From: Haliclystus octoradiatus
Taxonomy: Eukaryota; Cnidaria; Staurozoa; Stauromedusae; Haliclystidae
Length of the DNA: 64,000 bases
NCBI GenBank assembly: GCA_916610825.1
Contig: OU744447.1
Span: forward strand, 37,919,171-37,983,170
Reading direction: 5' to 3'
Shown here: piece by piece, positions 14,301 through 23,612 of the stretch
How the letters are laid out: every line of letters starts with the position of its first letter
How positions within the stretch are numbered: position 1 is the stretch's first letter
Position numbers and translations under genes: made by a program
The notes under the pieces: generated by a model
Told to the model about the DNA's origin: nothing
Seen by the model: only the letters and a program-made list of their open reading frames with translations
The model's database searches: none

Positions 14301-17300
14301 CTAATTATATCTATTTTGATTGTTTACAAATTTTAACTCGATTCACAAACCTGCATTTTCAAGAACAACTTTTGCAATTGAAATGGTATACATTTCTCGG
14401 CATCTGCTTCAATGCCTTGATATTCCCACCTGATATAAAATAAAAACACAACGATCTGAATTGATTTATACTACGGTAAATATCTTTTTTTTCATCAATA
14501 ATCAATTAATATTTCTGTTCTTGATTGATTGATTTGTACCATATGACACCCTGTTATGTTATAGTAACGCTCAAAGCGCACGACAAGATTTGACAACTGT
14601 TCATTTTTGAACAATAAACTATACAGTTCATATTTTGAACGATAGCACTATATATATGTACAATGTTCCAAAAAATATTATATCCACTAAAGATACCCTA
14701 TCTGTGTTATATTTGGCATATATGAGAAATACATAAAAGTTCTTATTTTAACAGAATATTTTTCTTTACCATAATATTTTGACAGATTTTCTCTTTATCA
14801 TTTTATGCAATAGTCAGATATACTTTGATAACGTCTGATGATGGTCACACAATGAAACTTGTTTGTACGTAGAATAAATGAATGTGTAGTCATTGACTTC
14901 GTTATATCAGTAGGCCTAGTAGGCCTACAGTCAGGGTCCGACAAAGTCCGGAAACTTGGAAACCTAGTTTGCGGAAGGCTAGAAAAATTCAGAAGGTTAG
15001 CCAAAATGTTGGATGTAAAGCTAAAATAAAGCTTTGATTTTACGCTTTTATGCCAGTAAAATTACTTAAACATTTTTCTCTCGTTTATCTAACAATATAC
15101 GGTTTGCGGAAGGTAAAACATTTTGTCTGACCCTGCTTACAGTATAACCTCTATATGATAGCCAGTTACGAGAGGTAGATAACATTGACCACCATAGACA
15201 GGTGGTCTTTATATACAGGTTTGATTCAAAGAAAATACTATTTTAGACATTGCAAGAGTGACCATTATAGACAGGTGGCCACTGTATAGAGGTGACCGTT
15301 ATAACAGGTTTGACTGTATTTATATCTCTGTCAACCATTGGCATAGAGCACTATTTGTCTTCTGACTGGGAGATCAAATTTTGCCATGAAAAATGGGTGT
15401 GATTACTTGTGTGAAATTGCAAGTTTCAGTACTTCAAATACATTCAACATTCAAAGTTGAGTGATTTTGCGATTTTACGTCTCAAATTTTGCCAAATGTT
15501 ATCTCAAAATCTATATTTGGGGTGTTACATCCTCACGCCCATTGCCCGCAGGATTTACGGTTGTAAGATTCTTATAGGGTCAACATGGCGGAGACAGAAA
15601 AACATACAGTAACTTCACGCTAATAAACTTTAATGTTTCTTCCACGACAGTCAACAAGCAAGAGGAGAATATAAAAACACACAACAACTAATACCACAAT
15701 ACCGCTGAGACAATGACACAATTAACCAATCACAATACATCAATAATTAGCACATGACAAACCATGCATTATAGAACGATACATTCAGGTGAACAGCAAA
15801 CACATTGCAAAGTATGCAACGTGAAATTATAAACTTGATACATCCTAAACACATTTCACACAAAGATACAACTGTGACCAGGAGGACGTGATATTATAAA
15901 ACTAACAAATAACCAATCCTACAGAAGTATATTTATAATTAAAGGTCTTGAAGACTTATGTTATATAAATATTAATAATTGTTGTCATTGGCTGTTGAAG
16001 GTTAATAGTCTTAAGAAGGTCATTATTTTTACTTACCTGTAAAGAGCATTTCTGAATTCAGGCGTCATGAACAATGTCTGCAGAAGACTGTTTAAATAAC
16101 ATGTCATCGCTTGATTAATAAGACCAGTGAAGGCTGAAAATTTCAATAACGCAAAATGATCAATATTAACAAATACTTAGTCAGGACCGCAGAGAACAAT
16201 TTCAGACCCAGGGATATTTGCAAATATAGTTCGTAAAGTGCACATGACACCAAAAAATGTTTTTCCGGAATCGAGTAGCCCACCCAAAATAAATAGGAAA
16301 GGCGAAAATGATTTTTCGATTTTGACTCTTATAAGTTGAGTTATTTAATTTTGAATGTACCATAAATATACTGTACTGCATAGGCCTATACCGTTTGTAA
16401 GCTGTTAATATTATTAAAAATCCAATCTGACACGCACTAAGTTGGTAGACATCTATGTAGACAGCTATAGCAATCCTAAAAAATGCATCGCAATACAATA
16501 CTACTTAATTCAGCAAACAAGGATGATAATAAAGGCCTTGACGATGTAGGCTATTAATCTTCCATACCTCTTTCAGGCACTTCGGTTGACAATGTGTCAT
16601 TCGACGATGATGACATTGATATAGCACCATATGATGGTGGATCGTCATTTAGGATTGGACCAATAAATCCAAGAGGAGAGTCATCATCAGAATTCTAAAA
16701 CAATTAATCAAGGGTTTAGAATGGATATAGCCTACATGTATCTTTACAGACTTAATTAAAGCTATAATTTACACAAATTTGATGTCTATATTTGGAACTA
16801 ATGTGATACTTGAATGACATATTAAATGTATATAAGCAGGGCCGGATCTATTATTTTGGGCCAAAAGCAGAAATCATAAATAGGGTCAAAAAATTCCCCA
16901 AAAACTTTTCACTTGACAATTAATCCACGAAAACAAAGGTGTCTGCAGATTTGAGGAAAATTTTCACATCTTACTGATACAACTGAGTTAGACCCTGCGT
17001 TAAGTGTTAAATACTGTAGCCTAATTAGCATCACCCATTTGTACAAGGAAAAACCTATAGGCCTATCAAACATTATTAGTTTGCAATTGGTTGTGATGGA
17101 ATGAAACACTACAAAAGATTCGCAAAATTTTCTTTAAATCATTGGTTAATTGAGAATAAAAAGAAGTGACCTTTAATTTGAAAAAGGCCTAAAGCATTTG
17201 CTAATTCTGTTTACGCCTAAATCCAGCCCTGTATATAAGTGACAGTAGCGGATTATACAATATAGAGGGCTATACAATATAGCCCACAAGCAAAAAGTAG

Positions 17301-18595
17301 GCCTATGTCTGCACGCAGGCTAAACCAAACCCAATCCGATCCGAAGGATTTTGGACCGGAGCTAGATTGGATATCCGGCAGGACATTGAGTTCAACCCAC
17401 TGCAGAAAAGCTATTGTTTGTCTACAGAAGAGACATCAGCCAATACCTTACTACCACGGACCGTTTGAAAAACTAATCAAATAATTAATTATTTGCTTGT
17501 AAAAAGACTAACTTCTGAAATAAGGCAATCCAGATAGAAAATAAATCAGTTTCAGTAAAATTTAAGAAAAATAATATTATGAAACCGACATAGGATATCA
17601 AATAAATTGCTTGCTGAGATTCAGAACTCGTTGCGATAAGCTCAAATTGAAAATAGCAAAACATAATTTGAGACAATTTGATAATTGAATTTAATTGATA
17701 GACAATACACAGTTGTGATTATAGCCTTGATTCTGTTATAGAAATCTAAGTGCTCACTGTTACTGATTATCTCACAGATTTACATTTATTATTACTTTTT
17801 ATTACTTTATATTAAACTAAGCTACGCCCCCAAGATGAAAAGTTTTGTCGTGATTGCCGCCCCCGAAGCTGCAGTTTTTATCTACAATCAGTAGATTACA
17901 ATGAATTTTTTGTCATTTTCTTCAATTTTTTTTGCTAAAATGATGGATTTTTATCCCCTGAAGTAAAATTTGATCGGTTGCCGCCCCCGTCTCCAACTTT
18001 TTTTCACGCTGCCGTCCCTGAGATTTCATCAAGGTTGCCATTCTTTGCAGACTGGATAACAGTTAGGCCTAACAATTATGTATCAACTTACCTGCAAATG
18101 AGTTTATTTTATTTGTAAGAATATGGTAGCCTACAGAGACCTAAGCTCTTCCTCCCACAAGTTCTCGTATCTTAATTGTCTCAGGAATCAAGTTGACCCA
18201 CAGTTTTATAAATATATTTTAGGTTTATTTATCGTTCAATGAAATACTAAGATTACCTCTACGGGTCCCTTCGTGTTTGTCAATTTTCTCATTATGAAAT
18301 TACATTCATTCGTGGGTGAATTACGACGTGTAATTTCTCCGATAGTTTTCTGACTTTCCTTATCCAAGTAAACTTCTTCATCAGCTTGATCTCTTGGTTT
18401 TAAATAGATTAATGTAAAACTATCTTCATTGTATAGTGAATTTTCAACAAATATTTTGTATAATTCTGATATTGTAGTTGAAGATTGTAAATTTTTAACA
18501 GACGGTATTGACCTTGAATTTGATTCGTCGATTATAGTGCATTTTATATTACATCGTACTTCAGAAAATGGTCCAACTTGTGTACCAGGAGGCAT
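285..18595 (-). CDS. USP47: USP47-type ubiquitin C-terminal hydrolase, N-terminal 725 codons (partial, 21 exons)
   Basis: Cysteine protease that removes ubiquitin from substrates. Exons in transcript order: 18595-18257, 16694-16568, 16133-16037, 14429-14351, 13242-13176, 12942-12863, 12404-12345 (or from 12401), 10088-9999, 9559-9506, 8922-8881, 8036-7939, 7437-7374, 6932-6771, 6328-6243, 5475-5424, 4741-4662, 3813-3645, 2638-2534, 1837-1739, 1010-902, 400-285. All junctions are GT-AG and phases chain to 725 codons. The Cys box ([20 protein letters not shown]) puts the nucleophile near Cys167; the His box ([12 protein letters not shown]) gives His476; WYCFNDQSV follows near 490. CxxC pairs at about 281/284 and 334/337 look like the USP zinc ribbon. 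An acidic insert (exon 13) and ubiquitin-like segments (from exon 18) follow human USP47 order. The first Met (MPPGTQV) is chosen because no earlier in-frame ATG is seen; N-termini diverge in this family. The C-terminal half, roughly 650 residues in human, lies beyond base 1. Confidence 0.95.
601..795. repeat. Foldback element (near-perfect inverted repeat, about 80-90-bp arms)
   Basis: Two arms are almost exact reverse complements around a short A/T loop near 692-704; the core CTGTCTGAAGATCGCTGTGA lies in the right arm. A and T runs (AATAATAATATATG / CATATATTATTATT) close the outer ends. It sits in USP47 intron 20. A diverged relative of one arm lies near 44715-44765 (GCGTGAAACTCCGAGTAACG). 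Confidence 0.85.
3831..4007. mobile_element. pogo/Tigger-like MITE, 177 bp, TA-flanked
   Basis: The left end CAGTAATACCTGTTATAACC and the right end (read inward) GAGTGAAACCTGTATATAAC form an imperfect terminal inverted repeat, and TA flanks both ends. The interior carries the 'TATAGTGGTCACCTGT' monomer that recurs through the window. The superfamily is inferred from TIR style and TA target; no transposase is present. Confidence 0.6.
4448..4566. repeat. Dispersed TTCATGAA-rich repeat
   Basis: Dense GTTCATGAAC / AGTTCATGAA words with the phrase GGGGCCATTTAATGTTCATG. Relatives lie at about 7769-7866, 13034-13106, 23025-23480, 51128-51240 and 56225-56340. No coding content was seen. Confidence 0.6.
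4912..5088. mobile_element. MITE with roughly 45-bp terminal inverted repeats ('CTACGAGCTCAA' family)
   Basis: The left arm (GACCAGTAGCCACTACGAGC, then CAAATTGAAACAGGCTTAGC) pairs with the right arm (GCTAAGCCTTTTTCAACTTG, then ATCGTAGCGACTGCCGGAGC). Related copies are at 8992-9216 and 55660-55822. It lies in USP47 intron 15. Confidence 0.55.
5329..5368. repeat. (GAT)n microsatellite
   Basis: About a dozen perfect GAT/ATG triplets in USP47 intron 15. Confidence 0.9.
5755..5847. repeat. hAT-like MITE fragment, 'GGGTCCGACAAA' family
   Basis: Contains the family signature TTATTGGTCAAAC, AAAAAATTCAGAAGAAAATG, GGAAATGCC and the end CGTCGGACCCTG. A matching left terminus was not found, so it is probably 5'-deleted or diverged. 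Confidence 0.45.
7493..7661. mobile_element. hAT-like MITE, 169 bp, perfect 8-bp target duplication
   Basis: Left end CAGGGTCCGACAAAAGG, right end CTTTTGTCGGACCCTCTG, flanked on both sides by ATCACAAA (7485-7492 and 7662-7669). The 8-bp duplication and CAGGG terminus fit the hAT superfamily. It sits in USP47 intron 11-12 DNA. Confidence 0.75.
8259..8418. repeat. 36-bp minisatellite, about 4.4 copies
   Basis: Unit CACAGATCAGTAAATGTTTC plus CTGATCCCATTGAGCA, in near-identical copies. Because 36 is divisible by 3, short open frames exist on both strands; these are repeat artefacts. It lies in USP47 intron 10. Confidence 0.9.
8992..9216. mobile_element. MITE of the 'CTACGAGCTCAA' family
   Basis: Begins GACCGGTGGGCTCTACGCTC and ends with TTAAGCTCATAGCGACCATC, an imperfect inverted repeat shared with 55660-55822. 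The interior has a local repeat of GCTGAAACTTGAAAT. It lies in USP47 intron 9. Confidence 0.5.
10163..10528. repeat. 122-bp tandem repeat, three copies
   Basis: Copies start at 10163, 10285 and 10407, each beginning CCTGAAAACTCAGCTT and ending TCAATTCTGAAGCTGTA. They differ by only a few bases, so amplification is recent. It lies in USP47 intron 7. Confidence 0.92.
10688..10925. repeat. pogo-like MITE monomers, degenerate
   Basis: At least three diverged units of GTGACC...AGGGTTGA...AATAGAAAATA related to the array at 20528-20902. Clear termini were not found. Confidence 0.45.
11582..11662 (+). repeat. LINE/SINE 3' tail of L2/CR1 style
   Basis: TAAAGCGCCTAGAACA and CGCTATATAAATGAAC are followed by an ATT/TTA microsatellite. 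This matches the well-known 3' tail of L2/CR1-type LINEs and SINEs using them in many marine animals. Upstream DNA from about 11420 may be the body but is not recognised. Confidence 0.5.
11664..12309. repeat. Dispersed repeat, copy 1 (pair with 19612-20054)
   Basis: Shares CTAAAGGGTTACCACA, a hairpin (GCTAAAAAATCACGAGCTCC and its complement), ATTGAGATATTTATTGGAT, CCTAGGATTTCATG and CTCTTTCGACCAATCA with 19612-20054. This copy has extra A/T-rich DNA near 11810-11990. No coding content was seen. Confidence 0.7.
12480..12560 (-). repeat. tRNA-derived SINE head (degenerate)
   Basis: Reading the minus strand, an A-box-like TGAGATGGTAGAGC is followed after tRNA-like spacing by a B-box-like GGTTCAAATTCC. 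Stem pairing is poor and no acceptor stem closes, so this is a SINE remnant, not a working tRNA gene. It lies in a USP47 intron. Confidence 0.4.
13326..13599. mobile_element. pogo/Tigger-like MITE with internal tandem duplication
   Basis: Flanked by TA. The left end AAGTCAAATCTGTTAAAATG and the inward-read right end CAGTGAAACCTGAATATAAG are related TIRs. The middle has about three copies of an approximately 75-bp unit (CTGTCTATAGTGGTCACTCT), making the element 274 bp against 177 bp for relatives. Confidence 0.6.
14932..15135. mobile_element. hAT-like MITE, 204 bp, inserted into a pogo-like MITE
   Basis: Begins CAGGGTCCGACAAAG and ends TTTTGTCTGACCCTG. Flanks CCTACAGT (14924-14931) and CTTACAGT (15136-15143) match at 7 of 8 bases. 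The duplicated site contains the TACAGT start of the element at 15140, so the insertion hit that element's left TIR. Confidence 0.7.
15140..15316. mobile_element. pogo/Tigger-like MITE, 177 bp, TA-flanked
   Basis: The left end CAGTATAACCTCTATATGAT and the inward-read right end CAGTCAAACCTGTTATAACG form an imperfect TIR with TA on both sides. Its length equals the copy at 3831-4007. It lies in USP47 intron 3. Confidence 0.65.
16837..17231. mobile_element. hAT-like MITE, 395 bp, CAGGGCCGGAT termini
   Basis: Ends are CAGGGCCGGATCTA and TAAATCCAGCCCTG, an inverted repeat, flanked by perfect 8-bp duplications TATATAAG (16829-16836 and 17232-17239). No transposase is present, so it is non-autonomous. 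It lies in USP47 intron 1. Confidence 0.85.
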
Positions 18596-18926
18596 ATTGA
18601 TATCATATATTGCTTTATTATTCCAAATAAAACGCTCTCAAAGCTTCTTTCATTGATATTTATCGGCTTCACTATATTTGAAATAATTTTCTTGAATTTT
18701 CATGACATTTTGTTTTTGTAGAGAAAATTGAACGGAAAGAAAGTAGCCTCTATATCTTGTAAAGACATCATAAAACGAGACTGAAAGAATTAACAATCGG
18801 ATCGAATCGGGAGATAAATCGGACTGATTTTTTAAATCGGCATAAGAATCTGACCAATTACTTGCAATCGAGGCGTGGTGGACTTTTAACTTTGGTGAAA
18901 TTTCGGAACATTCTTTTGAAACAAGA
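18596..18926. promoter_or_regulatory. Putative bidirectional promoter between USP47 and DERA
   Basis: The 331 bp between the USP47 start codon (minus strand) and the DERA start codon (plus strand) must hold both 5' leaders and proximal promoters, unless upstream non-coding exons exist. No TATA box at a convincing position was seen. Shared regulation is inferred from geometry alone. Confidence 0.55.
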
Positions 18927-21900
18927 ATGGCTACGAAACAAGAGTTTGAACGAAACCCTGGAGTTCCTTTCGATTCCAACTGGATTGATGATGTTAGGAT
19001 TAACTTCCCAGGAGTTGTTTCTCGATCAGAGACGTTAAAAACTAGACGTTCAGTCAAGAAAGAATGGCAAGCTGCCTGGTTACTTAGGATTGTGACATGT
19101 ACAGACTTGACAACATTGTCAGGTAGGCCTAGTCTAGGCGTTTTTATAAAGCAACTCATCCCGCTCCCTAACATCCCAAAAGTTATCCAATATTTTTCAA
19201 ACATTTCCTTTCATATCGAAAATATGGAAGAAATTCAGTTAATAATTAAAATTATAGTTTTAATTTTCAAATTCATATGTTATATATAATTTTTATTCAA
19301 TTTAAAATGCCCTTAAAGCCTTATATTTCGTATTTCAAACACCACTAAAAGGCTATAACTATATGTGAAACATTAGAGATAGCCTGTGGACAGACCTGCT
19401 GTTTTCCTTCGTCAACTTAGGGCAGAATTTTGGAGACCCTACACTTGACGAAGGAAAACAGTAGGTCTGCACGAAGGCTATAGAGATGCAAGATCGACAA
19501 TGTTGTTTACTATGTAAAGGAGGATGAAATTCATAAAGCACAGGTGGAATTTTCAAACTTCTCATTGACGCATGTCAACATCATCCAAGTCCCCAATGAA
19601 TCGTAGAAATCACTAAAGGGTTACCACACACTTGCCATGTTTGTATTCATATTTACCAAGCGAGAAAAACTTGTTGGTAGACACGAGTTAAGGGCTAAAA
19701 AATCCCGAGCTCTGAGTGAGTGATTTTTAGCTTCCCTAGTGTCTCCCCATTTTTTAATGTGTGTTACTGTGTTATTCAAATTTTATGTTTACCTTGAAAC
19801 AGTGTAGCCTCTAATTTCCTTCATTCTGTGTTTTTTATTTTGCGTGCAGCACAACCAATAACTCGTTCACCCCCCTTTTCAATAAATGAAAACATGTTGA
19901 GCTAAATAGCATTTTGTAAATTGTTGCCATAATTGAGATATTTATTGGATGGTTATTTGATGATATAATTTCTGTATTTTATCACAGATACCCTAGGATT
20001 TCATGTGCGCTCTTTCGACCAATCATGTCGCAGAAAACCTTTGCAATGTTTTAGGATTAATGTTCACAAAATGGAAAATAAACTAATAATTGAAAACCTT
20101 CTGATTTGTGCCGACCTTCCGGGAACGAGTTTCCCAAATTTTTGACAGCCCCATCACTATGCCTATTGTTTGTTGTTGTTGCTAGGCGATGACACAAGTA
20201 CGAACGTCACACGATTATGTTTCAAAGCGCAAAATCCAATCCGAAGCGATCTCATCAAAGCAATGGGCGTACAAGATTTAAATATTACCTGTGGTGCAGT
20301 GTGTGTTTATTCATCGCGTATTTCTGATGCTGTAAAAGCTCTTGAAAATGCAAGATCAACAATCCCTATTGCATCTGTAGCATATGGTTTCCCTGCTGGT
20401 AAGAGAAATAATGAAAAATATAATGGAATTAAACACTATATGTGAAACCTGTAGGCCTATACATATATATACCAGCTCTATAAGAAATAGACAAATCAAC
20501 CACTATGGACATGCAGCCTTTATAAGAGTGACCACTATATATGCAGGTTACCTTTATAAACAGGAATTAATAAATAGAAAATACTATTTTAAACATACCA
20601 AGGGTGACGGTTATGGAGAGGTGGCCTTTATATACAGGAATTAATAAATAGAAAATGCTGTTTTAGACAAACCAAGAGTGACCACTATCGAGAGGTGGCT
20701 TTTATACACAGGTTTGATTAAATAGAAAATACTATTTAAGACATGCTAAGAGTGACCATTATAGACAGGTGACCTTTATATACAGGGTTGATTCAATAGA
20801 AAATACATAATTTAAAGACATGCCAAGAGTGACCATTATAGACAGGTGACCTTTATATACAGGGTTGATTCGATAGAAAAAACTATTTTAGACATTACTA
20901 GAGTTTTATTGCCATTTCCATTGTAGTCTGCATGCAGACTCAAAATGTTTCTAAACAACACAGTTTAGTCTAAAAGCCCAACTGCAAAATCTTCATTTTT
21001 GTATAATGATTCAAAGAATATTTACAAGTGTAACATAAACATTAGACAAAGAATAGAATGACAATGCATAATGGGGACGTTTAGAACATAAACCATTCCA
21101 TCTAATCAAAACAAATCACTCAAAATATTATCCTGGAGAAAATACCTTATTAGAAAGAAAACTATATATGTTTATGATTTTATAAATCAAGTATATCACA
21201 GGTAAAAATTTGTGTTTTGTTACGCTTTTGACTTCTCTTGTCTGCACCAAGCTAGTACGTTGAATGTGTTATTTTTCCATAACAAACTCAAGCCTCTGTT
21301 GTGTTATGGTGTTACTGTATATCTGATAAATTTAATATTATATTGTGGATTACATGAGAATTTTCAGACTTTCAGTGGATTTCAGACTATTTCCACTCTT
21401 ATAAACTCTAATTATCATTATTTTCCTATTGAAACCTATCAATAAATTGAATTCTCATGTTTGTTGCTAAATATTATTTTATTATTATTTATATTTCTAG
21501 GTCAGACGCCAGTAGCTATTAGATTAATGGAAATAAAAAACGCTGTCGCAGATGGAGCAAAAGAGATTGACATTGTCATATCACGTAATCTAGTATTAGA
21601 AGGAAAATGGGAAGAAATTTATGATGAGGTCAAAGCTTGTAGAGATGCTTGCGGAGAAGCACATTTAAAAACAATTCTTGCAACAGGTCAACTGGGTAGT
21701 TTAGAAAATGTTTATAAAGCTGGTATGATCTCTATGATGGCTGGTTCAGATTTTATTAAAACATCGACAGGAAAAGAAGGAGTGAACGCAATACTTCCTG
21801 TTGGCTTAGTCATGGTTAGATCTATCCGTGAATATTTCAAGGTTTGTTAGTTGGTTCATTGTTTCAAATTTATTCCATAAATACATTCTACAGTTTTATA

Positions 21901-23612
21901 ATTACAGAAATACTTGGCAATGATCCAATCAATTGTACATTTATTGTTAAGTGTTACATGGTTTAGTTTATTACATAATTACTAGAAATGTCAACAGCTT
22001 TTATAGATTATTGATTTTCGTCATCGTTTTATAAAATATATAAGAAAGAGTGGACCACAAACTTGACAACTTTGTAAAGCTATGATTGCATGTTTCGATT
22101 GACTTGAATTACATCACTATATTGACAAATTGACACACTCTTGTTGAACTTCATCAGCACAATTCCATTACTTAGGTCTGATTTGACTTTGCAAAATGGA
22201 AAATATGGGACTACTTTTAGTAAGAAATTTCTCTAACCTGGCCCTGTTAATCTCAGTTTTGTGGTACAGAGCATGGTGTGAAGGCTCTTTCCTTTAATTG
22301 ATGGACATTCACCTTTGGATTTCTAACTATTTTTTGCATATTTGACTGTCTAGAAAACTGGCTACAAAGTTGGTTTCAAACCAGCAGGCGGAATACGCAG
22401 TGCAAAAGATTCTTTAATATGGTTAGCATTGATGAAAGAAGAACTAGGAGATGAATGGACGCATCCAAATCTCTTCAGAATCGGTGCCAGCTCATTGTTA
22501 ACAGATATTGAACGGCAATTGTTTCATCATGTTTATGGAAGGTTAGAAGATCGAATAATACGTCATTAGAAGCATTTAGTAGTAAATGGCCACTATAGCA
22601 GGGTGGTCTTTATACAGAGGGGATGTTTTAGATCTCTTTTGAAGGCATTCGAGTGAGGTAAATGTTTTTCTTGTTTGATCTGGACAAACCAATTAAATGA
22701 GACCACCTTGTACAGTACTTTGGGAAGTTTCTGCTTAGTTAGGCCTACGCTACAGTATCTAATTGACCACTCAAACTAGGTGGTCTTTATACAAAGGAAC
22801 ATTTTAATACATTTTAACTTAAATATTACCTTTATAATTAACTGCAATCATTTCAAGAAAATCTAAATAAATTAAAAGGAGTTTATTTGTAAAACGTGGT
22901 CTTACTGATTGAAATAGGGCTCATTGCAAAACATAGCAGAGCTTAAATAATAAGTTAAAATATAGGAGTTTATAATTTTGTTTTGTTTTAGATGTAGGCC
23001 TGTAGATAGGCCCGTGTGAAAAATAGTTCACGTGTTCATGAACAGTTCATGAATATTAATTGGCCCAATTTTTATGAAATTATTCATAAACCTTCACATA
23101 AGTTCATGCACTGCTCATAAAAGTTCATGAAATCGGGGCCATTTAATATTCATGCATAGTCAGAGTCCAACAAAAGTAGGAATCCTGGAATCCTAGATTG
23201 CCGAAGGTTAGAGCAAATTCAGAAGAAAATTGGTATAGTTTATGATTTATTGGTCAAACATCAACAAAAAATCAAAAGAAAATGTTGAAATGCCTCTAGG
23301 ATTCTAGAAGGCTGAGCCTTTTGTTGGACCCTATGCATAGTTCATCGACAGTAAGAGTTCATGAACCGTTTATCGGAATGACCTTCATGAACTTTAATAG
23401 CAATGTATGCACTGTTCATAAAAAGTCCATGAAAAAGTTCATAGAATCAGGACCATTTAACGTCCATGTGTAAGTTCATGAACCGCTCCTTGTTTGCATG
23501 AGCAGTGCGTCTTACTAGCTTCTTTGAAATATAAACAACTAGCAGAAATCACTATGTTTACATTATTTTTCATTGCAGGTATGCTGCTTCTCATGAACTT
23601 CCGATGTGTTGA
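18927..23612 (+). CDS. DERA: Deoxyribose-phosphate aldolase, complete, five exons, 323 aa
   Basis: Cytosolic class I aldolase that cleaves 2-deoxyribose-5-phosphate to glyceraldehyde-3-phosphate and acetaldehyde in deoxynucleoside breakdown. Exons: 18927-19122, 20186-20398, 21501-21841, 22354-22541, 23579-23612; all GT-AG, 972 nt in phase. The Schiff-base lysine is K223 in GSDFIKTSTGK, the second active-site lysine is K259 in GFKPAGGIRSAKDS, and the acid/base aspartate is D160 in EIDIVISR. Length matches human DERA (318 aa), with a five-residue offset at all three sites. The ATG opens MATKQEFERN, just before the conserved SNWIDDVRIN and RSVKKEWQAAWLL. It is head-to-head with USP47. Its last exon is repeated at 32382-32415 by the 8.8-kb duplication. 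Confidence 0.97.
19382..19478. mobile_element. Palindromic MITE, 'TA-GCCTG' family, 97 bp
   Basis: Arms of about 35 bp: GCCTGTGGACAGACCTGCTG on the left, CAGTAGGTCTGCACGAAGGC on the right, with CCTTCGTCAA / TTGACGAAGG inside; TA lies at both ends. It is in DERA intron 1. Confidence 0.7.
19612..20054. repeat. Dispersed repeat, copy 2 (pair with 11664-12309)
   Basis: Same orientation and same landmark words as copy 1, with an internal deletion relative to it. It fills much of DERA intron 1. Confidence 0.7.
20528..20902 (+). repeat. 74-bp tandem array of pogo-like MITE monomers, about 5 copies
   Basis: Units begin AGAGTGACCA near 20528, 20602, 20676, 20750 and 20825 and contain TATAGACAGGTGACC, TATATACAGGGTTGATT and AATAGAAAATACT. 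It is in DERA intron 2. Single diverged units occur near 22585-22640 and 22750-22810. Confidence 0.8.
23025..23480. repeat. TTCATGAA repeat interrupted by a hAT-like MITE
   Basis: TTCATGAAC-type words flank the MITE at 23161-23333 on both sides. The 8.8-kb tandem duplication starts inside this repeat at 23432. Confidence 0.6.
23161..23333. mobile_element. hAT-like MITE, 173 bp, perfect 8-bp target duplication
   Basis: Begins CAGAGTCCAACAAAAGT and ends CTTTTGTTGGACCCTA. Flanks are TGCATAGT at 23153-23160 and 23334-23341. It is in DERA intron 4. Confidence 0.8.

Noticed and set aside
14060-14443. 127-aa plus-strand frame
   Set aside because: It overlaps USP47 exon 4 in antisense and has no family resemblance.
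18650-19204. 184-aa open frame on the minus strand
   Set aside because: It is antisense to DERA exon 1 and the promoter spacer, with no recognisable family.
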